From Limnochordales bacterium (GTDB taxonomy: Bacteria; Bacillota; Limnochordia; Limnochordales; DUMU01): 64,000 nucleotides of DNA. The stretch lies in contig JADBKP010000002.1 in assembly GCA_014896315.1 (NCBI GenBank), positions 103,509 through 167,508 of the forward strand, read 5' to 3'. Of the stretch, positions 42,664-50,819 are shown one piece after another. Position 1 is the first letter of the stretch; the number at the start of each line of letters is the position of its first letter. The position numbers and the translations under genes are program-made. The notes under the pieces were generated by a model. It saw only the letters and a list, made by a program, of their open reading frames with translations, made no database searches and was not told the origin of the DNA.

Positions 42664-43051
42664 CCTCTTCCAGGTCCGGAATGTATCGGGACGGGCACTC
42701 CACCAGTATCCTCTCGGCCCGGAGAACGCCGTCGGCCGCCAGCCGTCCCTCCGCCACGAGCTGGTCGCCTAGCTCGATCTTTGTGGGAAGCTCCCCCCGG
42801 TAATGAGCGACCAGTTCGGCCCCGCCGTCACGCAGGACCATCACTATCAAGCCGGACCGGCTGTCCTCACGGTGGCTGAGATTCTGGGCCACCAACTCGC
42901 CGCGAACCCTCACCAGTCGCTCCTGCCAGCGCTCCGGGGTCGCAACCAACTGACTTACGCTCATATACGGCACACTCTGCCAGCCGGTTGCCACCAGGTA
43001 TAGTAGCGCTACCACCATGAAGACGAGGACCACCCAACGCTTTGTCTCCAT
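42632..43051 (-). CDS. ccmE: Heme chaperone CcmE, CxxxY variant
   Basis: 139 aa. An N-terminal membrane anchor (about 6-23) and an extracytoplasmic OB-fold (LVRVRGELVAQNL ... LPTKIELGDQLVAEGRLAADGVLRAERILVECPSRY). The usual heme-binding HxxxY is replaced by CPSRY, i.e. the CxxxY motif of the variant 'System I*' CcmE known from Desulfovibrio and archaea. The acidic C-terminal tail follows. First gene of the ccmEABCD cluster, immediately downstream of two sensor-regulator pairs. Confidence 0.93.
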   Translation of the reverse strand: METKRWVVLVFMVVALLYLVATGWQSVPYMSVSQLVATPERWQERLVRVRGELVAQNLSHREDSRSGLIVMVLRDGGAELVAHYRGELPTKIELGDQLVAEGRLAADGVLRAERILVECPSRYIPDLEEDEKGGEESGT

Positions 43052-43088
43052 CTAAGGCTCCTCACATCACATACTCTTGCCGTGCCGT

Positions 43089-43751
43089 TCAATTTGGCAG
43101 GAGATCGAGCCGGCGGGCTTCCCGCAAGAGCTCGGCAGTATTGTGAGCTCTTAACTTGTTCATGATGTTCCCCCGATGCGTTTGAACCGTCTTCTCGCTG
43201 ATCGAGAGCAACCTGGCGATCTCCCGGTTGGTGTACCCTTCGGCGATCAGCTGCAACACCTCCCGCTCCCGCTCGCTCAGGGGGGAGGGAGGTACCGGCG
43301 GTTCATTCTGCGCGTGCAAAGAACGGCGCAAGACATAACCGGTGGCCATCTCCGGGTCGAGTGCCACCTCGCCCCGGCAGACCCGCCTGATGGCGGCGAC
43401 CAGATCAAGGGCGGCCGCCTTCTTCAATACGTAGCCGGATGCTCCCGAGCGCAGCATCTCTTCCATGTACTCGTCCTTTTCATGAACTGTCAGCGCCAGC
43501 ACCCGGACTCCGGGAAGCTTCGCCCGCAACTGGCGGGTAACCTCAATGCCATTCATATCCGGCAGGCCAATGTCCATAACCACTACGTCTGGAGCGACCT
43601 CTTCCGCCAGGCGCAGCGCGGTCTTACCATCTGCTGCCTCACCCACCACTTCCAGGTCGGGTTCCTCTCGCAGCAGGGCTGCGACCCCCTCACGTACCAA
43701 AGCATGGTCGTCTACAACCAGCACCCGGAGTGGTTGCGACGTTCTCTCCAC
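43089..43751 (-). CDS. NarL/LuxR-family response regulator (pair 1)
   Basis: 220 aa from the GTG at 43751 behind GGGGGAAAG; the track start is six codons earlier. An N-terminal receiver (VLVVDDHALVREGV, phospho-acceptor in VVVMDIGLPD, LALTVHEKD, and the conserved lysine in YVLKKAA) and a LuxR-type HTH at the C-terminus (LSEREREVLQLIAEGYTNREIARLLSISEKTVQTHRGNIMNKL). Partner is the HK immediately upstream. Its direct neighbour downstream is ccmE, a plausible target. Confidence 0.94.
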   Translation of the reverse strand: MERTSQPLRVLVVDDHALVREGVAALLREEPDLEVVGEAADGKTALRLAEEVAPDVVVMDIGLPDMNGIEVTRQLRAKLPGVRVLALTVHEKDEYMEEMLRSGASGYVLKKAAALDLVAAIRRVCRGEVALDPEMATGYVLRRSLHAQNEPPVPPSPLSEREREVLQLIAEGYTNREIARLLSISEKTVQTHRGNIMNKLRAHNTAELLREARRLDLLPN

Positions 43752-43817
43752 CGACTTTCCCCCTTTCACGCGATCTCCTTCCAGATCGCCAGCAATAGAT
43801 CATGTCTGCTTGACCCC

Positions 43818-45161
43818 TCACTCCTTGTCCGCAACCCTATCGTAGGGCAATACTACGGTCACGCGGCAGCCGCTGCCCGGGTGAGAATCGATAATCAGCG
43901 TGCCACCGATCAGACCGACCCGCTCCTCCATTCCCAGGATTCCAAGCGCCTGGGTGTTCTGCCGCCGCGTGCGCCAAACGGTCTCGGTGTCAAACCCGCG
44001 CCCGTTATCTATCACTTCCATGCGCAGCTGCTGCCCTTCTCGCTGGAAACGAAGCCAAACCCGGGTGGCCCGGGCATGCCGGATGACATTGCGCACCGCC
44101 TCCTGCAACACCCGGTAGAGCTCGGTTTCTGTCTCCCGGGGCAGGCGGGGCCAGGCGGGGTCAGCAGTGACAGACGGCTCGACCCCTGTCTCCCGGCAGG
44201 CAGCCCGGACAAAAGAGGCTGAAGCAGCCACCAGACCGAGATCATCGAGGAGTGCCGGTCGCAGGTCGAAGCCCAGCCGGTGAACTCCCTGCAGCGCCCG
44301 GTCAGCCAGCTCCCGCAAACGAGCCAGGGATTCGCAAAGCTCGCCACCCAGCTCGCCCGCGACCTTCTCCTTGATGCGCCCCTGCAGCAAATCCAGGCGC
44401 ATAATAAAGGCGCTCAGCAACTGCCCGGTCTCGTCGTGCAGTTCACGGGCGATCCTTTCCCGTTCTTCCTCCTGGCTGGCCACCACCTGGTGGAGGAGTC
44501 GGCGGTGTAACTCGTCGCGATGGCGTTCAGCTTCGAGCAGCCGCCGTTGTCTCTCCTCCGCCAGCCCGGACAGATAGGCGGAGAGCACGGCAAAGCCGCC
44601 TGTGAGCACAAGCACAAGCGCAACTGCACCTGCCACCTGCCCGGGGCTTCGCCGATCCGGCCCGAAGTGACGCCAGATATCAGCCACATGAAAACCCGGA
44701 AGCACTCCCGCCGCCTCGAGGAACAACATCAGGAGCAAGAAGATGAAACTGAAAAGGGCGGACAAATAGCTCAAGCGGCGGCCGAGAAGCGCCCCTGCCG
44801 CCAGGATAATCATACCGTAGCCGAAAAGCAGCGGGCTCTCCCTTCCGCCGGTCAGGTAAACCAGACCAGTCAAGCCGGCCGTATCCAGGAATATCTCCAA
44901 TACGGCCAATTCCTGTAACCGGACGCCCCGGCGAAACCAGAGAAGCCAGATGGTGTTAGCGATCAGGCCGAGCGCAACCAGGACCGTAAGGAGAAAAGCA
45001 GGATAAAAGCCGATGATCCACGGGTAGGTCGTTACCACCGCCAGGACCAGCAGCGCAAGCGCCCCCAGGACAAACCAGCGCAGGTTGGTGTAGACGGCGA
45101 TCCCGGAGGGCTCACGCTCTCGTGACGCATGGTGGGGGTCTCTCTCCGTCTCCATGCTCAC
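43818..45161 (-). CDS. Membrane sensor histidine kinase, NarX-type (pair 1)
   Basis: 447 aa. About six N-terminal hydrophobic segments (residues 25-205), a short coiled coil, then the HisKA_3 dimerisation motif ERIARELHDETGQLLSAF with the phospho-histidine and HATPase motifs ending VIDNGRGFD and LGILGMEERVGLIGGTL. No PAS or periplasmic sensor domain; the signal is probably sensed in or near the membrane. Start overlaps the upstream regulator's stop by 4 bases. Confidence 0.93.
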   Translation of the reverse strand: MSMETERDPHHASREREPSGIAVYTNLRWFVLGALALLVLAVVTTYPWIIGFYPAFLLTVLVALGLIANTIWLLWFRRGVRLQELAVLEIFLDTAGLTGLVYLTGGRESPLLFGYGMIILAAGALLGRRLSYLSALFSFIFLLLMLFLEAAGVLPGFHVADIWRHFGPDRRSPGQVAGAVALVLVLTGGFAVLSAYLSGLAEERQRRLLEAERHRDELHRRLLHQVVASQEEERERIARELHDETGQLLSAFIMRLDLLQGRIKEKVAGELGGELCESLARLRELADRALQGVHRLGFDLRPALLDDLGLVAASASFVRAACRETGVEPSVTADPAWPRLPRETETELYRVLQEAVRNVIRHARATRVWLRFQREGQQLRMEVIDNGRGFDTETVWRTRRQNTQALGILGMEERVGLIGGTLIIDSHPGSGCRVTVVLPYDRVADKE

Positions 45162-45826
45162 TCACCTGCCAAACGGTGGCGGACGGCAAACGCCGCCGCC
45201 TCCGCCCGGTTGTTCAACCCCAGCTTGTTGAGAATGCTGCTTACGTAGTTGCGGACCGTCTTCTCGGAAAGCCGCAGCCGGGCTGCTATCTCCCGGTTGG
45301 TCAACCCGGAGGCTATCAGCTGCAGAATCCTGCGTTCGTGGGGAGTTAGTTCGGAAAGCAGCTGGCTTTCCCCGGCAGGGGCGCCGGCCATGCCCTCCCG
45401 CAGGTGCGCCAGAAGACGAGTGGTAACTTCAGGGGCAAGAAACGAGTTGCCGGCAGCTACCGCCCGCACGGCCTCCACCAGCTGGCTGCTGCCTATCTGC
45501 TTGAGAAGGTAGCCGCTTGCGCCCGCCCGCACCGCCCCCATGATCTCCTCGTCGTCGGCAAAGGAGGTCAGTATAACCACCGCCACTTGGGGATGCTCCT
45601 GCTTGATCCGCCGGCAGGTTTCCAGCCCGCTCATCCCCGGCAGCCGCAGGTCGAGCAAGACCACCTGCGGTTTGAGCTCCGCGATCCGGGCGAGCGCCTC
45701 TTCCCCCGAACCCGCTTCCCCCACAACGCGGATATCATCCGTCCGGGAGAGGACGGAACGCAGACCTACCCGCACCAGCTCATGGTCATCGACGATCAGG
45801 ACTGTGACTGGCGGCTTGCCGCTCAT
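45158..45826 (-). CDS. NarL/LuxR-family response regulator (pair 2)
   Basis: 222 aa. Receiver with VLIVDDHELVRVGL, phospho-acceptor in VVLLDLRLPG, and the lysine in YLLKQIG, followed by the HTH (LTPHERRILQLIASGLTNREIAARLRLSEKTVRNYVSSILNKL). Overlaps the upstream kinase and the downstream kinase by 4 bases each, so all four genes are translationally coupled. Confidence 0.94.
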   Translation of the reverse strand: MSGKPPVTVLIVDDHELVRVGLRSVLSRTDDIRVVGEAGSGEEALARIAELKPQVVLLDLRLPGMSGLETCRRIKQEHPQVAVVILTSFADDEEIMGAVRAGASGYLLKQIGSSQLVEAVRAVAAGNSFLAPEVTTRLLAHLREGMAGAPAGESQLLSELTPHERRILQLIASGLTNREIAARLRLSEKTVRNYVSSILNKLGLNNRAEAAAFAVRHRLAGE

Positions 45827-47325
45827 TCCCCGTACACCGCCCCATCTCCGCCCGCAACTCCGGCCGCGCCCTGACGGTACGGAAATGTCACCCGGACCGC
45901 CGCACCCCGGCCCGGCGCACTCTCAAACCGGAACTCGCCTCCCAAAAGGCGCGCCCGCTCTCTCATGGTGCGCAACCCAAGCCCTCGCTCTGCCGCTCGC
46001 CGGCCGAGAAGGGTTTCCGGCGCTACTCCCCGGCCATTGTCTCTTATTTCGAGGCGGGCCCGGCCTCTTCTGTCTGCCACCAATTCTACAACCACCTCAG
46101 ATGCCCGCCCGTGCTCGCACCCGTTGCGGATCGCCTCCCGGGCGATCTGCACAAGCTCCCGGCGGATAGAGCCCGGCAGCTCATGCCACAACCGGAGATC
46201 AACATCCAGTTGTAGTTGAACCGGGAAACTCTGCTCGAATTCGGCCGCCAGCTCCTCCCAAGCCAGCCGCGGTTCGTCTTCGCTTTCACCCCGGTACAAA
46301 CCTGCCACGTGAGCGCGAATCTCCTGGCTGATGCGACCTAGCCTTGCCACCAGTTCATCCACCTGACGCCGCTGCGGCTCAAGCTCCGGCAGCGTCAGAT
46401 CAGCTTTCAGGCTCTCAAGCCCCAGCCCGACGCTGAAGAGGGACTGGAGCACCCCATCGTGCAACTCCCGGGCAATTCGCGACCTTTCCTGGACGACCGC
46501 ACGCAGGCGGCGGCGTTCCTCATCGCGCCGCTCCGATTCCACATCGTAAAGCTCCAGCAGCCGCACCATGGACCACGCCAGCACCAACCCCAGCCCCGCC
46601 CGGACCATCTCGACCGGAACGAGCGTTACTTTGAAGAACCAGGTGGAATTCCAGACCCGGGCCGGCCAGATAGGTGCAGCATCCACCAGGAGCCCGCCAA
46701 CAATTACATAAAGGAAGAGCGCCCGGCCTCCCCGGTCCGTATGAATTGTCAGATGCTCCATTCCCGCCCGCCGCAGACTCTCACGCTGGCGGATAAGTCC
46801 GAGGCCGGATACGACCGCTCCCGGCACTCCCAGAAGGTAGCGGGCCAGCGCTTCGGCGATGCGCGGCCAGGCAGGGTCGGCCGAAGCAGCCAGACCCCGG
46901 AAGTGAGCCCCCAGAAACAGGCTGAGCAGTGTCCAGCCAGCCAGGAGCAGCAACGGCAGCATAGGCAAGAGTCGGCGCGTACGTACCGGGCCGGGCCACA
47001 GTTTCAGCCCGAAACTGAAGAGGAGGGCAAAGGCGGCGGGAAAGAGCGCTGCATCCACCAGCCATAGAGCTTCACTGACAGGTGGAGGTAGGAACGCGGC
47101 CTGGATGGGGATGAAAACCTTACCCCAGATGGCGACCGCGTAGATCACGCCAAACAGGCCGAGAAACCGCAGATGGTGAGCCAGAGGAAGCTGGCTGGGA
47201 CGACGGGACTCAAGTAAGAGGGAGAAGCCCATGAGTAAGAAGGCGAGGGCGTAGGCAAAGTGGATGACTACCTGATTGGCCGTTAGCAATGCCTGCCAGG
47301 ATAACAGCGCCTCCCGCACCGTCAC
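45823..47325 (-). CDS. Seven-transmembrane-type sensor histidine kinase (pair 2)
   Basis: 500 aa. The N-terminal half has about seven hydrophobic segments (residues 15-255), different from those of the pair 1 kinase. HisKA_3 motif RSRIARELHDGVLQSLFSVGLGL with the phospho-histidine, then the HATPase motifs REAIRNGCEHG, IRDNGRGV and GLGLRTMRERARLLGG. It overlaps the cinA stop region by 4 bases. The sensed signal cannot be told from sequence. Confidence 0.92.
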   Translation of the reverse strand: MTVREALLSWQALLTANQVVIHFAYALAFLLMGFSLLLESRRPSQLPLAHHLRFLGLFGVIYAVAIWGKVFIPIQAAFLPPPVSEALWLVDAALFPAAFALLFSFGLKLWPGPVRTRRLLPMLPLLLLAGWTLLSLFLGAHFRGLAASADPAWPRIAEALARYLLGVPGAVVSGLGLIRQRESLRRAGMEHLTIHTDRGGRALFLYVIVGGLLVDAAPIWPARVWNSTWFFKVTLVPVEMVRAGLGLVLAWSMVRLLELYDVESERRDEERRRLRAVVQERSRIARELHDGVLQSLFSVGLGLESLKADLTLPELEPQRRQVDELVARLGRISQEIRAHVAGLYRGESEDEPRLAWEELAAEFEQSFPVQLQLDVDLRLWHELPGSIRRELVQIAREAIRNGCEHGRASEVVVELVADRRGRARLEIRDNGRGVAPETLLGRRAAERGLGLRTMRERARLLGGEFRFESAPGRGAAVRVTFPYRQGAAGVAGGDGAVYGE

Positions 47326-48560
47326 CGCCCCGCCTCCTCGGCCAGCAACCGGCGGCGCAGCGCATCCAATGCGGCAGCAGTCGTCCGGCGCTGAACGGTT
47401 CGCCGGTCGCCCCGGAAGAGATGACGCTGGCAGAGTGTGACGTTATCGGGACCTGATACAGCAATATACACCAGACCCACCGGCTTCTCCGCAGTACCCC
47501 CTCCCGGTCCGGCGATGCCTGTGGTGGCAACCGCCCACTCCACACCGGCAGCGCGCCGCGCCCCTTCCGCCATCGCCCGCGCCACAGGTTCGCTGACCGC
47601 GCCGTAGGTGACCAGCAACGCTGCGGGCACGCCCAGGCACTCCTGCTTGGCACGGTTGCTATAGGTGACGTAACCCCGTTCGAAGTAATCTGAACTACCC
47701 GGCACACTGGTTAGATAGTGTGCGATCATACCTCCTGTGCAACTCTCGGCAACCGCCAAACGCTCACCCCGCCGCCGGAGCAACTCTCCCACTACCGATT
47801 CCAGCCGGTCGGCGTCGGCTCCGTAGATCCACTCACCGAGGCGCCGGCGAATCTCCGCCTCGACCGGGGCGATGAGTGCTTCAGCCTTGCTCCTATCAGC
47901 TGCTTTTGCTGTCAAGCGCAAGCGGCATTCTCCATCGCCCGCATAAGGGGCAACCGTAGGGTTAACGCTTCCTTCTACCAGGTCACGCACCCGGGCTTCC
48001 ATGGCCGCCTCCCCAATGCCGACCAGACGTATGGTCCGGGAGAGGATCACTCCTGTCTCGCCCGTCTCCTCCAGCCGCTTTTGCAGTCGAGGAAGCACCT
48101 CCTGCCTCCACATGGCCTCAAGCTCTGCCGGCGGTCCGGGCAGGGCCACGAAGATCACCCGTTTCGCTTCGGCGAAAGGCAAGCCGAAAAGCTCGCGAAG
48201 CACAGGTTCGGGCCGGATGTCGGCCTCGACCCAAAGACCCGGGGCGGTACCGACCGGGTTGGCCAGCGCATAGGGGGCGACCGGGTCAGCTGCGAGCGTG
48301 CGACCCACAACGGCGGCGATGGCCGCCCGGGTCAGATCATCGGCCGTCGGACCAAGCCCTCCGCTCGCGATGACCAGATCGGCCCGGGCCGCAGCCAACC
48401 GCAGGGCGGCCGCGATCCGGCCCAGGTTATCACCTACCGTCTGCCGGAAACGGCAGCCGATGCCCAGATCGGCTAGCTGGTTCGCAAGGAAGACCGCATT
48501 GGTGTCGGCAATCTCGCCCAGCAGCAGCTCAGTTCCGACAGAGATTATCTCTGCTTCCAC
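47322..48560 (-). CDS. cinA: CinA (competence-damage protein; NMN amidohydrolase domain)
   Basis: 412 aa from the GTG at 48560, with GGAGGCGG upstream; this is the usual CinA length, while the track start at 48731 would overlap the FtsH-like gene. N-terminal molybdopterin-binding-like domain (about 1-165, ISVGTELLLGEIADTNA, SGGLGPTADDLT) and a C-terminal CinA/PncC domain (about 255-410, AVAESCTGGMIAHYLTSVPGSS, TTGIAGPGGGTAEKPVG). Firmicute CinA is often next to recA; here they are 8 kb apart. Confidence 0.95.
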   Translation of the reverse strand: MEAEIISVGTELLLGEIADTNAVFLANQLADLGIGCRFRQTVGDNLGRIAAALRLAAARADLVIASGGLGPTADDLTRAAIAAVVGRTLAADPVAPYALANPVGTAPGLWVEADIRPEPVLRELFGLPFAEAKRVIFVALPGPPAELEAMWRQEVLPRLQKRLEETGETGVILSRTIRLVGIGEAAMEARVRDLVEGSVNPTVAPYAGDGECRLRLTAKAADRSKAEALIAPVEAEIRRRLGEWIYGADADRLESVVGELLRRRGERLAVAESCTGGMIAHYLTSVPGSSDYFERGYVTYSNRAKQECLGVPAALLVTYGAVSEPVARAMAEGARRAAGVEWAVATTGIAGPGGGTAEKPVGLVYIAVSGPDNVTLCQRHLFRGDRRTVQRRTTAAALDALRRRLLAEEAGR

Positions 48561-48585
48561 GACCGACTCCGCCTCCTGTTGCGCC

Positions 48586-50115
48586 TCAGGCCGGGATCCT
48601 CGCTTGCAGACGATGCTTAAGAAGCTCACGGAACCGCTCACCTGAGATACGTTCCTGCTCAAGGAGCAGTTCTGCCACTTCCCGGATGAACTCCTGATGC
48701 GGCGCCAGCTTCTCTCGAACTTCCTTCTCAACCTGTTGCAGCACTTCTTGAACCGCCGCGCTCAACTGCTCGTGGCTCAGCAACTCCCTGCTAACAATAC
48801 CCAGTGACGACATGCCACACCAGACCAACTTCTTGGCCAGCTCGCTCCCTTGTTCGAAGTCCCCGGCCGCGCCGGTACTCCGTTCACCCAGCACCAGTTC
48901 TTCGGCGCAGGTTCCCCCGAGGGTGACCGCTATCTGGCGAAGCAGTTCCTGTCGCGTCCACAGATATTGATCATCGGGGGGCGTTTGGCGGGTATAGCCC
49001 AGCGCCTGGCCGCGTGAGGTGACAGTCACCGCTGCCACCGAGCCAGGGTTCTCGAGCTCGCTGATGAGCGCATGGCCCACCTCGTGCACCGCCACCCGCA
49101 GACGCTCTTCCGGCGTAGGCCGCCGGTCGAGCTTCTCGCCCATCATCACCTTCTCCAGCGCCTCGAAGAAATCCGCCCGGGTGATCTCACGGCGCCTGGC
49201 CCGCAAAGCAAAGATGGCCGCCTCGTTGACGAGACTCTCCAGGTGTGCACCGCTGAAGCCATAGCTCTCCCGGGCCAGTTCGTCCAGATCGACATCGGCT
49301 GCAAGCGGCTTGCCCCGGGTATGGATCTCGAGGATCCGCCGCCTTCCCTCACGGTCGGGCAGTTCCACCCGGACCACCCGGTCAAAGCGGCCTGGTCGCA
49401 GCAGAGCCGGATCGAGCAGGTCGGCCCGGTTTGTCGCCCCCAGGACCAGCAGCCGTACCGGGTCTTCGCTGCGGATGCCGTCCATCTCCACCAGCAGCTG
49501 GTTGAGGGTCTGATCGTACTCCAGGTGGCTGGAATGGCGCCCCCGCTGGCCGCCGATCACTTCAAGCTCATCCAGGAAGATTATGGCGTTATTGCGACCG
49601 CACTCCCGGGCCACCCTTCGCGCCTCGGCAAACAACTGACGAACCCGCTGGGCCCCGACACCGGCGAACATCTCTACAAATTCGGAGCCGCTGGCGGCCA
49701 CGAAGACTGAGTCAGTGTAATTGGCGGCCGCTTTGGCCAGCAGCGTCTTGCCCGTCCCGGGCGGCCCGGCGAGAAGAATTCCCTTGATCGGCCGGATGCC
49801 GAGGTGCGCGGCCTTCTCGTACTCCTTTACAAACTCCAGGGCCTCCATCAGTTCCCGTTTGGCCGTCTCCTGGCCGCCAATGTCATCAAAACAGACGGCT
49901 GGAATCCGCTGGCCGGCGCCTGCCCCGCCCACGACGGTGGCAAAACGTCGTCCCGTTCCCGGCAAGATCCCTCTGTTTATCATGAGGATCAATGCCAGGA
50001 TACCAGCAAAGCCGATGTACGGGAGAAGATTGAGACCGCGAATGTATAAGACGACGGCCGCGGCCAGTATCGCTCCGAGGACCATCTCACGTTTCCACAC
50101 GGGCTGCACCCCCAT
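48586..50115 (-). CDS. FtsH-like AAA+ zinc metalloprotease lacking an extracytoplasmic domain
   Basis: 509 aa. Two adjacent N-terminal hydrophobic segments (about 11-45) with almost no loop, where FtsH has a 75-residue extracytoplasmic domain. The AAA module is complete: Walker A GPPGTGKTLLAKAAA, Walker B IIFLDELEVIGGQRG, second region of homology ATNRADLLDPALLRPGRFDR. The protease has HEVGH (HExxH) near 337 and the downstream aspartate-rich GDFEQGSELAK. It differs from FtsH in CGRNN... and a LE in place of the DE-x-D of canonical FtsH (DELE versus DEID). Overlaps the upstream single-pass gene. A second, internal ATG at 50085 is possible. Confidence 0.9.
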   Translation of the reverse strand: MGVQPVWKREMVLGAILAAAVVLYIRGLNLLPYIGFAGILALILMINRGILPGTGRRFATVVGGAGAGQRIPAVCFDDIGGQETAKRELMEALEFVKEYEKAAHLGIRPIKGILLAGPPGTGKTLLAKAAANYTDSVFVAASGSEFVEMFAGVGAQRVRQLFAEARRVARECGRNNAIIFLDELEVIGGQRGRHSSHLEYDQTLNQLLVEMDGIRSEDPVRLLVLGATNRADLLDPALLRPGRFDRVVRVELPDREGRRRILEIHTRGKPLAADVDLDELARESYGFSGAHLESLVNEAAIFALRARRREITRADFFEALEKVMMGEKLDRRPTPEERLRVAVHEVGHALISELENPGSVAAVTVTSRGQALGYTRQTPPDDQYLWTRQELLRQIAVTLGGTCAEELVLGERSTGAAGDFEQGSELAKKLVWCGMSSLGIVSRELLSHEQLSAAVQEVLQQVEKEVREKLAPHQEFIREVAELLLEQERISGERFRELLKHRLQARIPA

Positions 50116-50680
50116 CGCCCATCCCCGCTATCCCCATCTGGTTAGGAACCGGCGCACGGGGGATTACCGCATAAAGCCAGCCCCGTCCGTCCTGGAGATA
50201 CAGGTAGACATTCTGGCGGTCGACCCAGAGCTCGGCCCGGGACAGACTCGCTTCCTCTTTGGCCCGCACTACCCAGTCGGAGAGTTCGGTAAAGCGTCCT
50301 GTAGCAATCGCTTCCTCCACCGCCAGCCGGAGCTGGTTGTAAGCAGAGATCAGTCGCGGTGTACGCCGGTCAGCAATGGCGATCATGTATCCGGGAAGAT
50401 CGCCGCCATCGGCAGGGCCCAGACGCCGGCTGGCCAGAGTTTCAAGCTGCTGGTAGACTTGCGGCAGATCCACTCCGGCCCGTAGCCGAACCTCGATCAG
50501 TGGGGGTCGCAACTCCCTCTGTACCTCCACGCGTTCCACCCCGGGAACCCTTGCCATCTCCGCTGCCAGAGGCTGCCAGACCCAGCGTTCTTCATAAACC
50601 CACTGCCCTGCTACGGCCAGGGAAAGGAATATAAGGAAGAAACCGCCCACAACGGGCAGGCGCAATTGCTTCCAGGCCAC
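50087..50680 (-). CDS. Single-pass membrane protein, probable partner of the FtsH-like protease
   Basis: 197 aa, GTG start behind GAGGTGAAAAA. One N-terminal hydrophobic segment (about 9-26) and an otherwise soluble domain predicted to lie outside the membrane; its end overlaps the protease start by 29 bases. I do not recognise a family. The soluble part has an alpha/beta pattern (VPGVERVEVQRELRPPLIEVRLRAGV, like a BON- or secretin-type hairpin) and a helical section. Co-translation suggests it supplies the extracytoplasmic part missing from the protease. Confidence 0.7.
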   Translation of the reverse strand: MAWKQLRLPVVGGFFLIFLSLAVAGQWVYEERWVWQPLAAEMARVPGVERVEVQRELRPPLIEVRLRAGVDLPQVYQQLETLASRRLGPADGGDLPGYMIAIADRRTPRLISAYNQLRLAVEEAIATGRFTELSDWVVRAKEEASLSRAELWVDRQNVYLYLQDGRGWLYAVIPRAPVPNQMGIAGMGDGGAARVET

Positions 50681-50819
50681 TTTTTCACCTCTTCCCCGGT
50701 TGAACCGCGGACAGACATCGATACCAGTCTAATTCTAGCGCGGCTCGGGCCGGCTGTCACGCAAATAATCACAATAATCGCAATTTCTCAGCAATTTACT
50801 CTTGCGCCTGCCCGCACTC

